Positions 1 to 8,052 of a stretch of DNA of 64,000 nt are shown piece by piece. The notes beneath the pieces were generated by a model. The model was not told the origin of the DNA, did no database searches, and saw nothing but the letters and a program-made list of their open reading frames with translations. The DNA is from Accumulibacter sp. GTDB taxonomy: Bacteria > Pseudomonadota > Gammaproteobacteria > Burkholderiales > Rhodocyclaceae. The stretch covers positions 992,001 to 1,056,000 of the forward strand of contig NZ_JAZKUG010000001.1 of assembly GCF_036625195.1 (NCBI RefSeq), written 5' to 3'. Position 1 is the first letter of the stretch; the number at the start of each line of letters is the position of its first letter. Made by a program: the position numbers and the translations under genes.

Positions 1-640
1 AGCGGTCGAACAGGTAATTGGCGACGATGGCGAGCGAGATGCTGGCGACGAACACGGCCAGCAACACCCACAGGTCGGTATGCAGATCCGCCGTCTCGTT
101 CGCTTCGACCTCCTGCAGCTCGCGCGTGCTCAGGGCCACCACATCGTCGATCGCTTGACGATGCTCGAGATAGCGCTCTTCGAGCTTGCGCAACGCGTCC
201 TGTGTCGCCGCGCGGTCGCCAGCAGCGATGGCCGGCAGGAGCTGGCGATCTGCCAGTTCGAAGAACCCCAGCGCAGCCTGGTGGGCATCCTTGAGGAAAC
301 GGGCCTTGATGCCCTGCGGCAAGTCCTGGTCGAGCCAGAACTTGTGGCGCTGCTCGTAATCCTTGCGCAGCTGGCTGATCTTGGCGACGAGCGCTGCACG
401 CTGACCGGCACGCTCCGGATCGGCGAGCTGCAGGACACTCAGGTACGATTCGATGATGTAGTTCGGTGGCGGCAGGATGTCGGCAACCAGATCCTTGTAA
501 AGCACGATGCGGTTGTAGCCAGGACCGCCGATCCTCGTCTGGCTGATGGTGTGCCAGGTCCAGGCGCCGAACACCGTGAAGCCGACCGCCAGTGCCAGGC
601 ACACCAGGAAGAGCTGCATGCGAAGCGGAAATCTGCTCAT
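1..640 (-). CDS. Chemoreceptor-like membrane sensor, N-terminal part (runs off left edge)
   Basis: The minus strand reads open from an ATG at 640 to the window edge, about 213 codons. A GGAG lies 7 nt upstream of the ATG. The start is a short basic segment followed by a membrane helix (about residues 8-25). A mostly helical periplasmic domain follows, and a second membrane helix begins near residue 188. This is the usual layout of the ligand-binding half of methyl-accepting chemotaxis proteins or related sensor kinases. The signalling domain would lie outside the window, so chemoreceptor and histidine kinase or cyclase cannot be separated. The wording of the periplasmic part (GGPGYNRIVLYKDLVADILPP) resembles chemoreceptors that I associate with Rhodocyclales; this is recollection, not a search result. 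Confidence 0.7.
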   Translation of the reverse strand, partial: MSRFPLRMQLFLVCLALAVGFTVFGAWTWHTISQTRIGGPGYNRIVLYKDLVADILPPPNYIIESYLSVLQLADPERAGQRAALVAKISQLRKDYEQRHKFWLDQDLPQGIKARFLKDAHQAALGFFELADRQLLPAIAAGDRAATQDALRKLEERYLEHRQAIDDVVALSTRELQEVEANETADLHTDLWVLLAVFVASISLAIVANYLFDR

Positions 641-809
641 TGGAGGGTCTCCAAAATTTGGCGACGGCGCATGTTAACCGATTTGGCCAGCGCATCGCTC
701 CGGCTTCGGCGAGCAGTCGGGGGCGGCACGGAGACGAGGGATTCCCCGGCAAGTGACTCGGGGCCATGGACGGGCCTCTGTCCGCGATTCCCCCTTGGTC
801 AATACTGCC

Positions 810-1190
810 TCAGTGCGCGGTGGGCCGGTGCATCACGCCAAAACGGTTTGCCAGCGCACCAAGCCGTTGGTCCAGCGTCCACAGCTCGGCGTCTGGCGTC
901 ATCAGGGTAGAGGCGAGCAGCAACAGGTCGACCAGACCGCAGCCCAACCCAAACAGCCGTTCGTGCTCGATGAAGTCCATGACTTCCTGGACGCTGGCCT
1001 GCCGGGTCGGTTGCAGGGCGTTGAGATCGAGCAGTGTTCGATTCCGCTGAGGTGGCGTTCCGCACGCGATTTCGCCGACAATCAGTGGATGCACCATGAC
1101 CCGGTCAAGCTCGAGTAGAGCGGCCAGCGCGTCGTTGCGTCGGCGAAAGTGATCGACCCATACCGAGGTATCGACGAGTACACCTGTCAA
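810..1190 (-). CDS. vapC: VapC-family PIN-domain toxin
   Basis: A 126-residue PIN-domain protein, the normal size for VapC. Such toxins are Mg2+-dependent RNases that usually cut tRNA or rRNA. The acidic residues expected in the active site are visible: D7 in the opening LVDTSVW motif, E40 in VGEI, D88 in GLVDL and D107 in TLDQRL. The gene follows vapB with a 4-nt ATGA overlap (1187-1190), so the two are translationally coupled as in most toxin-antitoxin pairs. All catalytic positions are intact and the frame is unbroken, so the toxin should be active. The target is not predictable from sequence. Confidence 0.88.
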   Translation of the reverse strand: MTGVLVDTSVWVDHFRRRNDALAALLELDRVMVHPLIVGEIACGTPPQRNRTLLDLNALQPTRQASVQEVMDFIEHERLFGLGCGLVDLLLLASTLMTPDAELWTLDQRLGALANRFGVMHRPTAH

Positions 1191-1387
1191 CGGGTTTCCT
1201 CACGGCGGCGAGGAATCTCCTGCATGTCCGGCATTTCGGCGCCCAAGGCGGCAAGCCGTTTCGCGGCCTGAACTCGCACGAACGTCTTGATGGCTTCGCG
1301 AAACAGATCGGCCTTGTCCATCGCGGGATCAGCAACTTCCAGTGCCCTCTCGTACAGGGCATCATCAATCGTCACGGTCGTTCTCAT
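1187..1387 (-). CDS. vapB: VapB-family antitoxin
   Basis: A 66-residue protein that opens with MRTTVTIDDALYERAL, the typical start of the VapB antitoxin family with an N-terminal DNA-binding region. It ends in a charged tail that would wrap the toxin. I prefer the ATG at 1387 over the one at 1393, because GGGAG sits 6-7 nt before 1387 but touches 1393. The stop overlaps the vapC start. Antitoxins of this type bind VapC and repress their own promoter. A perfect palindrome about 35 bp upstream (1422-1437) is a candidate operator. Confidence 0.85.
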   Translation of the reverse strand: MRTTVTIDDALYERALEVADPAMDKADLFREAIKTFVRVQAAKRLAALGAEMPDMQEIPRRREETR

Positions 1388-1421
1388 AGGCATCTCCCGT
1401 CATCTCCACAGATGGCATTGT

Positions 1422-1437
1422 GCATCAGAACTGATGC
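1422..1437. promoter_or_regulatory. Palindrome upstream of vapBC, candidate autoregulatory operator
   Basis: GCATCAG-AA-CTGATGC is a perfect inverted repeat with 7-bp arms. It ends 34 bp upstream of the preferred vapB start. VapB or VapBC complexes typically bind such palindromes near their own promoter. The assignment rests only on symmetry and position. Confidence 0.5.
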
Positions 1438-1593
1438 CAAGACAAATGGAGATCGGGGCGACACCCGGAGCGCGGCCTGCATTTCCCCTGCCTGCCACGG
1501 TCCGGAGCCACCTCTGCCGACGAGAACGGCGATGCTGCGCGCCGTGCGCAACGCTCTATCGAGCAGTGGATGCCAGTGATCCCGGCGCTGGAT

Positions 1594-1622
1594 TTGACTG
1601 CCGCAGCGATGGACGTTATATT
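1594..1622 (+). promoter_or_regulatory. Sigma-70-type promoter of the tetR-RND operon
   Basis: TTGACT (1594-1599) and TATATT (1617-1622) are separated by exactly 17 bp, and each matches five of six consensus bases. The expected start of transcription falls inside the palindrome at 1623-1636, a classic arrangement for repression. Confidence 0.7.
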
Positions 1623-1636
1623 ACTGACCAGTCAGT
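1623..1636 (+). promoter_or_regulatory. Palindromic operator, candidate TetR binding site
   Basis: ACTGAC-CA-GTCAGT has perfect 6-bp arms. It lies immediately after the -10 hexamer and 15 bp before the regulator start codon. TetR-family regulators of efflux pumps commonly bind such sites and repress their own transcription. Confidence 0.65.
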
Positions 1637-1651
1637 CACTAACCGGAACCC

Positions 1652-2323
1652 ATGCACCCCACGGCCCACCACGAGCCTTCGTCTACCGCGCCGGGCGCGC
1701 CGGCGACTCGCGGCCGGCGCAAGGACGCGCGCCCGTCCGAATTGCTGGCGGCGGGATTGGCGATCTTCGTGGACAGGGGCTTCGCCGCCACCCGGCTCGA
1801 CGATGTCGCGCGTCGCGCCGGGGTCGCGAAAGGCACCCTCTATCTCTACTTTCCGAGCAAGGAAGCGCTCTTTCAGGCGGTGATCGAGGATGGCATGGTG
1901 GCGGCGCTGCTGGCCGCCGAGGAACGGATGGCGGCCCATCAGGGCAGCGCCGCCGAGCTGTTGCACGAGTTGCTGCTCGGCTGGTGGCAGCAGATCGGCA
2001 GCACGGCGCTGGCCGGCGTCAGCAAGCTGATCATTTCGGAAGCGCGGAACTTCCCCGAGATCGCCGACTACTATCGCGACCGGGTGATCGCCCGCGGCCG
2101 CGCGCTGCTGCGCGAGGCGCTCGAACGGGGCATCGACCGTGGCGAGTTTCGCCCGTTGAACGTCGAGGCAGCGATCGACGTCATCATCGCGCCGCTGCTG
2201 ATGCTGGCCATCTCGCGCTCCTCACTGCGCCTCTGCGGGCAACAGGTGTCGCCCGAGGACTATCTCGAGACGCATTTCGAGCTGCTGCTGCGCGGCCTCA
2301 GGCCGGCCGGGGAGCAGGCGTGA
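1652..2323 (+). CDS. TetR/AcrR-family transcriptional regulator
   Basis: A 223-residue protein of normal TetR length. After a short basic tail, the helix-turn-helix spans about residues 27-72, including the family hallmark DVARRAGVAKGTLYLYFPSK. The all-helical remainder is the ligand-binding and dimerisation domain. The ATG at 1652 lies just downstream of a strong promoter with a palindrome at its start point, suggesting autorepression. The stop codon overlaps the GTG start of the RND adaptor gene, so this is the first gene of the operon and the probable repressor of the pump. The inducing ligand is unknown. Confidence 0.9.
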   Translation: MHPTAHHEPSSTAPGAPATRGRRKDARPSELLAAGLAIFVDRGFAATRLDDVARRAGVAKGTLYLYFPSKEALFQAVIEDGMVAALLAAEERMAAHQGSAAELLHELLLGWWQQIGSTALAGVSKLIISEARNFPEIADYYRDRVIARGRALLREALERGIDRGEFRPLNVEAAIDVIIAPLLMLAISRSSLRLCGQQVSPEDYLETHFELLLRGLRPAGEQA

Positions 2324-3432
2324 GAGCGGGCGACGCGCGCTCTGCGTTTGCCCCGCTGCTGCCTGCCCTGCTGCCGGCGGTGCTGCTGCTCGCCGCGCTC
2401 GCCGGCTGCGGCCGCGAGGCGCCGGCGCCCGAGCCACCGCGGCCGGTGCTGACACGGGTACTCGGCGAGACCGCCGGCGAGGCGACGCTGAGCTATTCGG
2501 GCGAGGTCCGCTCGCGCTACGAGACGCCGCTCGCCTTTCGCATTCCCGGCAAGATCACGGCCCGGCTGGTCGATGCCGGCGCCGTCGTCAAGGCGGGTGA
2601 GATCGTCGCCCGCATCGACCCGGCGGACAGCCTGCTGTCGGTCGAAGCCGCCAGCGCGCAACTCGAACTCGCCGCCGCCGACGTGCAGCGCTGGCGCAAC
2701 CTGCGGGCGCAGAACTTCGTCAGCCAGGCAGCGCTCGACGGCAAGGAAACCGCCTACCGCGCGGCGCGCGCGCAGGCCGAGCTGGCGCGCAACCAGTCGG
2801 CCTACACCGTGCTGCGCGCCGAGCAGGCCGGGGTCATCGGCCTGGTGACGGCGGAGATCGGGCAGGTGGTGGCTGCCGGCCAGACGGTCATGCGCCTGGC
2901 GCGGGCCGACACGCTCGAGGTGGCGATCTCGATCCCCGAGGCGCGCATGCCCGAGGTACGTTCGCTCGGCAGCGCGGAGATCAGCCTGTGGGCCGACCCG
3001 CAGGCACACTACGGTGGAACGCTGCGTGAGCTGTCGCCGGTGGCCGACCCGGTGACGCGCACCTATGCGGCCAGGGTGGCGATCCGCGAGCCCGACGCGC
3101 GCGTCCTGCTCGGCATGACCGCGACGGTCCGCTTCCTGCGCCAGGATGGCAGCAACCGCCTGAGCGTGCCGTTGACGGCGATTTTCCAGCACGCCGGGCG
3201 ACCGGCCCTCTGGGTGGTCGACGCGCAGCAGACCGTCAGCCTGCGACCGGTGCGCATCGCTGCCTACCGCGAGGACAGCGCCGTCCTTGCCAGCGGCGCG
3301 ACGGCCGGCGAGCGCATCGTCGTTGCCGGCGTGCACAAGCTGAGCGACGGCGACCGCGTGCGCGTCATCGAGCAGCCCGAAGGCCGCGGCACGACGCCGG
3401 GCAGCCGCGCGGCCGATGCGGCGGCGCGATGA
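2320..3432 (+). CDS. RND efflux periplasmic adaptor (membrane fusion lipoprotein)
   Basis: A 370-residue HlyD/AcrA-type adaptor that would bridge the RND pump to an outer-membrane channel. It begins with a lipoprotein signal peptide ending in the lipobox LAALAGC, so it should be anchored to the outer face of the inner membrane. A split lipoyl domain flanks a coiled-coil hairpin (roughly residues 100-160, rich in Ala, Gln and Arg), followed by the beta-barrel and membrane-proximal domains. I chose the GTG at 2320 because it overlaps the tetR stop codon and gives a clean signal peptide. The open frame extends further upstream without meaning. The stop overlaps the pump start. Confidence 0.88.
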   Translation: MRAGDARSAFAPLLPALLPAVLLLAALAGCGREAPAPEPPRPVLTRVLGETAGEATLSYSGEVRSRYETPLAFRIPGKITARLVDAGAVVKAGEIVARIDPADSLLSVEAASAQLELAAADVQRWRNLRAQNFVSQAALDGKETAYRAARAQAELARNQSAYTVLRAEQAGVIGLVTAEIGQVVAAGQTVMRLARADTLEVAISIPEARMPEVRSLGSAEISLWADPQAHYGGTLRELSPVADPVTRTYAARVAIREPDARVLLGMTATVRFLRQDGSNRLSVPLTAIFQHAGRPALWVVDAQQTVSLRPVRIAAYREDSAVLASGATAGERIVVAGVHKLSDGDRVRVIEQPEGRGTTPGSRAADAAAR

Positions 3433-6400
3433 CGGCGCCGAATCTTTCCGAGTGGGCGTTGCGCCACCGCACGCTGGTGGCCTACCTGATGGTCGTCCTG
3501 ATGCTCGCCGGCGTCTTCTCGTACTTCCGGCTGGGCCGCGCCGAGGACCCGGACTTCACCTTCAAGGCGATGGTCGTGCGCACGCTGTGGCCCGGAGCGA
3601 CGGCGCCGGAAGTGCAGTTGCAGATCACCGAGCGCATCGAGAAGAAGCTGCAGGAGGTGCCGTGGGTGGACGTCCTGCGCTCGCAGACGCGCCCCGGCGA
3701 GTCGCTGATCACCGTCCTGCTGAAGGATTACACACCGAAGAAGGAAGTCCCGGAATCGTGGTACCAGGTGCGCAAGAAGATCGGCGACATGCGCCATACG
3801 CTGCCGCAGGGCGTCGTCGGCCCGTTCCTCAACGACGAGTTCGGTGACACCTTCGTCACCATACTGGCGCTGACCGGCGACGGTTTCGACCTCGCCGCGC
3901 TGCGCCGCGAAGCGGACCGCATCGGCCGCGAGCTGCGGCAGCTGCCGGACGTGAAGAAGATCGAGCTGTTCGGCGTGCAGGACGAGAAAATCTTCATCGA
4001 GGTGTCGCACGCCAAGCTGGCGACGCTCGGCCTCAATCCGCTGGCCATCTTCGACGCCCTGCAGCGGCAGAACGCGATGACGCCATCGGGTTTCTACGAG
4101 ACGCCGTCCGACCGCGTCCGCATCCGAGTCTCGGGGGATTTCGAGTCGGTCGAGAACATTCGCGAAATCGGCATCCAGGCCGGTGGCCGCCTCTTCCGCC
4201 TCGGCGACATCGCCAGCGTCGGGCGCGGCTTCGCCGATCCGCCGGCGCCGCGCATGCGGGTGCAGGGGCACGATGCGATCGGCATCGGCGTCGCCATGAA
4301 CCGCGGCGGTGACGTGATCCGCCTCGGCGAACGGCTGCACGCGACACGCGAGCGCCTGCAGCGGCAGCTGCCGCTGGGCATCGACCTGCATGTCGTCGCC
4401 GACCAGCCGCAGATCGTCCGCGAGTCGATGAACCTCTTCATGTCCTCGCTCGGCGAGGCGGTGCTGATCGTCCTCATCGTCTCCTTCATCAGCCTCGGCC
4501 TGCGCACCGGCGCCGTCGTCGCGCTGTCGATTCCGCTGGTGCTGGCGGTGACCTTCCTCCTCATGTACGCCTTCGGCATCGACCTGCAGCGCATCTCGCT
4601 CGGCGCCCTGGTGATCGCCCTCGGGCTGCTGGTCGACGATGCGATCATCGCCGTCGAGATGATGGTGGTGAAGATGGAGCAGGGCTGGGATCGCTTCCGC
4701 GCCGCGACCTTCGCCTACACCTCGACCGCCTTCCCGATGCTGACCGGCACGCTGATCACCGCCGTCGGCTTCATGCCGGTGGGCCTCGCCAAGTCGGGTG
4801 CGGGCGAGTACACCTTTTCCATCTTCGCCGTCGTCAGCATCGCGCTGCTGGTGTCCTGGGTGGTGGCGGTGGTCTTCACCCCGTACCTCGGCTATCTGGT
4901 CCTCGATGCGGCGAAGCTGCAACGGGCGGCTGCGAAGCATGGCGCGGATCCCTACGACACCCCGATCCATCGTCGCGTGCGGTCGAGCGTCGACTGGTGC
5001 CTGCGGCATCGCTGGCTGGTCATCGGCGCGACACTGCTCGCTTTCGTGGCGGCACTGGCCGGACTCGGCCTCGGCGTCCAGAAGCAGTTCTTTCCCGCCT
5101 CCAGCCGACCCGAGGTGCTGGTCGACCTGTGGCTGCCGAACGGCTCGTCGTTGAAGGCCACCGAGGCCTATGCCAGGCGCGTCGAGGAACTCCTCGCCGA
5201 GCCGGAGATGGCGCGCTCGATCCGCTACCACGCGAGCTACATCGGCAACGGCAGCCCGCGCTTCTACCTGCCGCTCGACCAGCAGCTGTTCAACGACGGC
5301 TTCGCGCAGTTCGTCATCACGACGCACGACATCGCGGCACGCGAGGACCTGCGGCGCCGCCTCGAGCAGCGCTTTGCCGATCCCGGTGGCGAATGGAGCT
5401 ACCTGCGGACGCGCGTGCTGCGCCTCGAGAACGGCCCACCGGTCGGCTTCCCGGTCGTCTTCCGCGTGTCCGGCGAGGATATCGGCGAGTTGCGGCGGGT
5501 GGCCGCCGAGGTGGCGGCGGTGATGCGCGACAGCCCACAGCTGAAGGAGGTCAATTTCGACTGGAACGAACTCGGCAAGTCGATCCGCGTCGACATCGAC
5601 CAGGACCGCGCGCGCGCACTGGGCATCAGCTCGCAGGAACTCGCCGCCTTCCTCAACTCGATGCTGACCGGTGTCGCGGTGACCCAGATGCGCGAGGGCG
5701 ACCAGTTGATCGACGTCGTCGCCCGCGCCGCCGGCGACGAGCGCGCACGCATCTCGGCGCTGGCCGACATCAACATCCACACCGGCAACGGTCGTTACGT
5801 GCCGCTGGCGCAGCTGGCGAAGATCAGCTACGAGCTGGAAGAACCGGTGATCGCCCGCCGCAACCGGCTGCCGACGGTGACAGTGCGCGCCGACATCCGC
5901 GACGGCATGCAGGCGCCCGCCGTCACGACGCGCATCGACCCGCTCCTCGACCCGCTGCGCGAGCGCCTGCCACCGGGCTTTCGCATCGAGGCCGGCGGTG
6001 CCACCGAAGAGTCGGCGAAGGGCGAGAACTCGATCAAGGCGGTGATGCCGCTGATGCTGGTCAGCGTCATCACGCTGCTGATGATCCAGCTGCAGAACGT
6101 CGGCCGCATGCTGCTCGTGCTGCTGACGGCACCGCTCGGGCTGATCGGCGTCGCGGGTGCCCTGCTGCTCTTCCAGGTTCCCTTCGGTTTCGTCGCCAAC
6201 CTCGGGGTGATCGCGCTCTCCGGCATGATCTTGCGCAACTCGGTGATCCTCGTCGACCAGATCGAACAGGACGAGAAGGCCGGCAAACCGCCGTGGGAGG
6301 CGATCGTCGGTTCGACCGTGCGCCGCTTCCGGCCGATCATGCTGACCGCCGCTGCCGCCGTCCTGGCAATGATTCCGCTGACACGCAGCGTCTTCTGGGG

Positions 6401-6512
6401 CCCGATGGCAGTGGCGATCATGGGCGGGCTGATCGTCGCCACGCTGCTGACGCTGCTCTTCCTGCCGGCACTCTATGCGGCGTGGTATCGCGTGAAACCA
6501 GGCGAGTGCTGA
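3429..6512 (+). CDS. RND-family efflux pump, inner-membrane subunit
   Basis: A 1027-residue AcrB-like proton-driven exporter of normal length, with the twelve-helix duplicated RND architecture and two large periplasmic loops. Helix 4 has the paired acidic residues of the proton relay in GLLVDDAIIAVE, and both halves end in the usual proline/glycine-rich helices. The N-terminal segment with RLGRAEDPDF resembles the TriC/VexF branch more than classical AcrB. The start overlaps the adaptor stop by 4 nt (ATGA). No outer-membrane factor gene follows, so the pump probably borrows a TolC-like channel encoded elsewhere. Substrate is not predictable. Confidence 0.9.
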   Translation: MTAPNLSEWALRHRTLVAYLMVVLMLAGVFSYFRLGRAEDPDFTFKAMVVRTLWPGATAPEVQLQITERIEKKLQEVPWVDVLRSQTRPGESLITVLLKDYTPKKEVPESWYQVRKKIGDMRHTLPQGVVGPFLNDEFGDTFVTILALTGDGFDLAALRREADRIGRELRQLPDVKKIELFGVQDEKIFIEVSHAKLATLGLNPLAIFDALQRQNAMTPSGFYETPSDRVRIRVSGDFESVENIREIGIQAGGRLFRLGDIASVGRGFADPPAPRMRVQGHDAIGIGVAMNRGGDVIRLGERLHATRERLQRQLPLGIDLHVVADQPQIVRESMNLFMSSLGEAVLIVLIVSFISLGLRTGAVVALSIPLVLAVTFLLMYAFGIDLQRISLGALVIALGLLVDDAIIAVEMMVVKMEQGWDRFRAATFAYTSTAFPMLTGTLITAVGFMPVGLAKSGAGEYTFSIFAVVSIALLVSWVVAVVFTPYLGYLVLDAAKLQRAAAKHGADPYDTPIHRRVRSSVDWCLRHRWLVIGATLLAFVAALAGLGLGVQKQFFPASSRPEVLVDLWLPNGSSLKATEAYARRVEELLAEPEMARSIRYHASYIGNGSPRFYLPLDQQLFNDGFAQFVITTHDIAAREDLRRRLEQRFADPGGEWSYLRTRVLRLENGPPVGFPVVFRVSGEDIGELRRVAAEVAAVMRDSPQLKEVNFDWNELGKSIRVDIDQDRARALGISSQELAAFLNSMLTGVAVTQMREGDQLIDVVARAAGDERARISALADINIHTGNGRYVPLAQLAKISYELEEPVIARRNRLPTVTVRADIRDGMQAPAVTTRIDPLLDPLRERLPPGFRIEAGGATEESAKGENSIKAVMPLMLVSVITLLMIQLQNVGRMLLVLLTAPLGLIGVAGALLLFQVPFGFVANLGVIALSGMILRNSVILVDQIEQDEKAGKPPWEAIVGSTVRRFRPIMLTAAAAVLAMIPLTRSVFWGPMAVAIMGGLIVATLLTLLFLPALYAAWYRVKPGEC

Positions 6513-6720
6513 CAGCCACAGCGGCAATCACGCCCAGGATCGCTCGTCCGCGCCAACCGCTTTGACATCGGTCCCGCCGACAACCCCTGCCACATTGCCA
6601 CAGGCAAGACGGTCGCCGCCGGCAGAGTCGCTGTTCCCACCCGGGCACTCCCGCGGGAAGCGGCCTTGCCGGGGCCCAGCCAACTTCCGAGTGCCCCCAG
6701 AACAAGGTGCCGGGAACGGT

Positions 6721-6750
6721 TTGACTCGACCCGCAAATGTCGGCGATACT
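6721..6750 (+). promoter_or_regulatory. Candidate promoter of the V-type ATPase operon
   Basis: TTGACT (6721-6726) and GATACT (6745-6750) are 18 bp apart. They lie about 50 bp upstream of the first ATPase gene, within the 288-bp gap after the RND gene. The hexamers match five and four of six consensus bases. Confidence 0.45.
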
Positions 6751-6800
6751 GCCTCCAAACGGCAGGCACAATTGCCATCTGGATCGGGCAGAGGCTCTTC

Positions 6801-7439
6801 ATGGCTATAGAGTTGCAGCACCTGATTGATCGAATCAATCAGGAAGCGGTGGAAAAAGGTGAGCAGGAAGCCAATCGCATCCTTGCACAGGCAAGGGAGC
6901 AGGCCGCAGCGCTGGTAAGGGAAGGCGAAGCCGCAGCCCGGGCGCACCGCGAGCAGGCGGAGAAGGACTCCGCGGTCTTCGTCGAACGGAGCACGCGCAC
7001 CCTCGAGCAGGCGGCGCGAGACCTGCTGATCAGCGTCGGACAGGCTGTGGAAGACATCATTTCAGACATCGTCAGCGACGCCACCGACGAGGCCCTCGAC
7101 CCCGACACCCTGAAACGCATGATGGTGAAGATGGCTCAGGCTTACGCCGAAAGAAACGGTACCGAGAGTCGCATCGAAGTCCTCGTCGGCAAGGAGGACC
7201 AGTCGGAACTGGTGCGATTTTTCGCCCGCCAGTACCGGCACCGCCTGGTCCGAGGCCTCAACATCCGCGCCAACGCCGGCGTGCGCCGGGGTTTTCGCGT
7301 CATCCTCGACAACGATCGGGTGCACCACGATTTCACCCGGCCAGCGATCGCCGAAGCTCTCGGGAACTTTCTCCGCCCGCACCTGGCCGAGATCGTCTTT
7401 CGTGCTGCGCGTGCGGCGAGCAGCAGTAAGCCCGACTGA
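6801..7439 (+). CDS. ntpE: V-type ATPase subunit E (peripheral stalk)
   Basis: A 212-residue protein. The first 90 residues form a long charged helix rich in Glu, Gln and Ala, and a mixed alpha/beta C-terminal domain follows. This is the pattern of subunit E, which forms the peripheral stalk linking the catalytic head to subunit I. The ATG at 6801 is chosen because AGAGG precedes it by 6 nt and the helix begins at once (MAIELQHLIDRI). The open frame reaches upstream, but that part is low-complexity and lacks a ribosome binding site. It is the first gene of the ATPase operon. No separate G/H stalk subunit gene is present. Confidence 0.85.
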   Translation: MAIELQHLIDRINQEAVEKGEQEANRILAQAREQAAALVREGEAAARAHREQAEKDSAVFVERSTRTLEQAARDLLISVGQAVEDIISDIVSDATDEALDPDTLKRMMVKMAQAYAERNGTESRIEVLVGKEDQSELVRFFARQYRHRLVRGLNIRANAGVRRGFRVILDNDRVHHDFTRPAIAEALGNFLRPHLAEIVFRAARAASSSKPD

Positions 7440-7457
7440 TCCGCGTACAGGCTGACC

Positions 7458-8045
7458 ATGTCCTACCACTACCTGGTCGCCAGCCTGCCGATGTTGTCCC
7501 TGGATGCGCCGCCGCCGTTCTCTTCGCGAGACTTCCTTTCACACTGTCACGGCGTGCTGAAGACGAGCGATCTGGCCGTCCTCGAGGCCATTGTCAGCGG
7601 CAGCATGGTTATCGGGAATGCCGCTGCGGCCACCTGGAGCGCACGCGAGACGCAGACACGCAACCTCATTGCACAATTTCGCGCTGCGCGCCTGGGGGTC
7701 GACCCCCGTCCTTTCCTGCGCGATCACAGTGGCTACGACGTCGCCCTGGCACAGGCGGTCACCGACGCACTGGCCGCAGCCACACCGGTCGAGCGCGAGC
7801 AGGCCCTCGACCGGTGCCGCTGGAGCATTGCCGAGGAGTTGTCCCGCGCGGCTCCCTTCGGCTTCGCTGCGATCCTGGCTTTCGCCATCAAGCTGCGCAT
7901 CGCCGAGCGCTGGGCCCGGCTGACCGAAGCGGCAGGCGAGCGCCGGGTTGAGGCGCTGCTGGCGGCCATGAGTCAGGCGCCGGATACTGCGGCGCACGGC
8001 GACACTCCGGACCATCCGGCGCGATCGGCAGCGCCACGAGAATGA
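7458..8045 (+). CDS. DUF2764 protein of V-type ATPase operons (probable subunit C substitute)
   Basis: A 195-residue protein opening with MSYHYLVASLPMLSLDAPPP, the signature start of the DUF2764 family. Members are found between the E and A genes of V-ATPase operons in Chlamydiae and Bacteroidetes. It is mostly helical with no membrane segment. The operon has no recognisable gene for subunit C, the socket between the K ring and the central stalk. I therefore infer that this protein fills that role; its position and helical nature fit. The family has no assigned biochemical function that I can cite. The gap to the E gene is 18 bp and to the A gene 7 bp. Confidence 0.8.
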   Translation: MSYHYLVASLPMLSLDAPPPFSSRDFLSHCHGVLKTSDLAVLEAIVSGSMVIGNAAAATWSARETQTRNLIAQFRAARLGVDPRPFLRDHSGYDVALAQAVTDALAAATPVEREQALDRCRWSIAEELSRAAPFGFAAILAFAIKLRIAERWARLTEAAGERRVEALLAAMSQAPDTAAHGDTPDHPARSAAPRE

Positions 8046-8052
8046 GCAGACC

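Noticed and set aside
3264..6527. A 1087-codon open frame on minus, opposite the RND pump gene
   Set aside because: It is a GC-driven mirror of the pump: composition is Asp/His/Arg/Gln-rich without any domain, and the plus strand encodes a full-length recognised protein.
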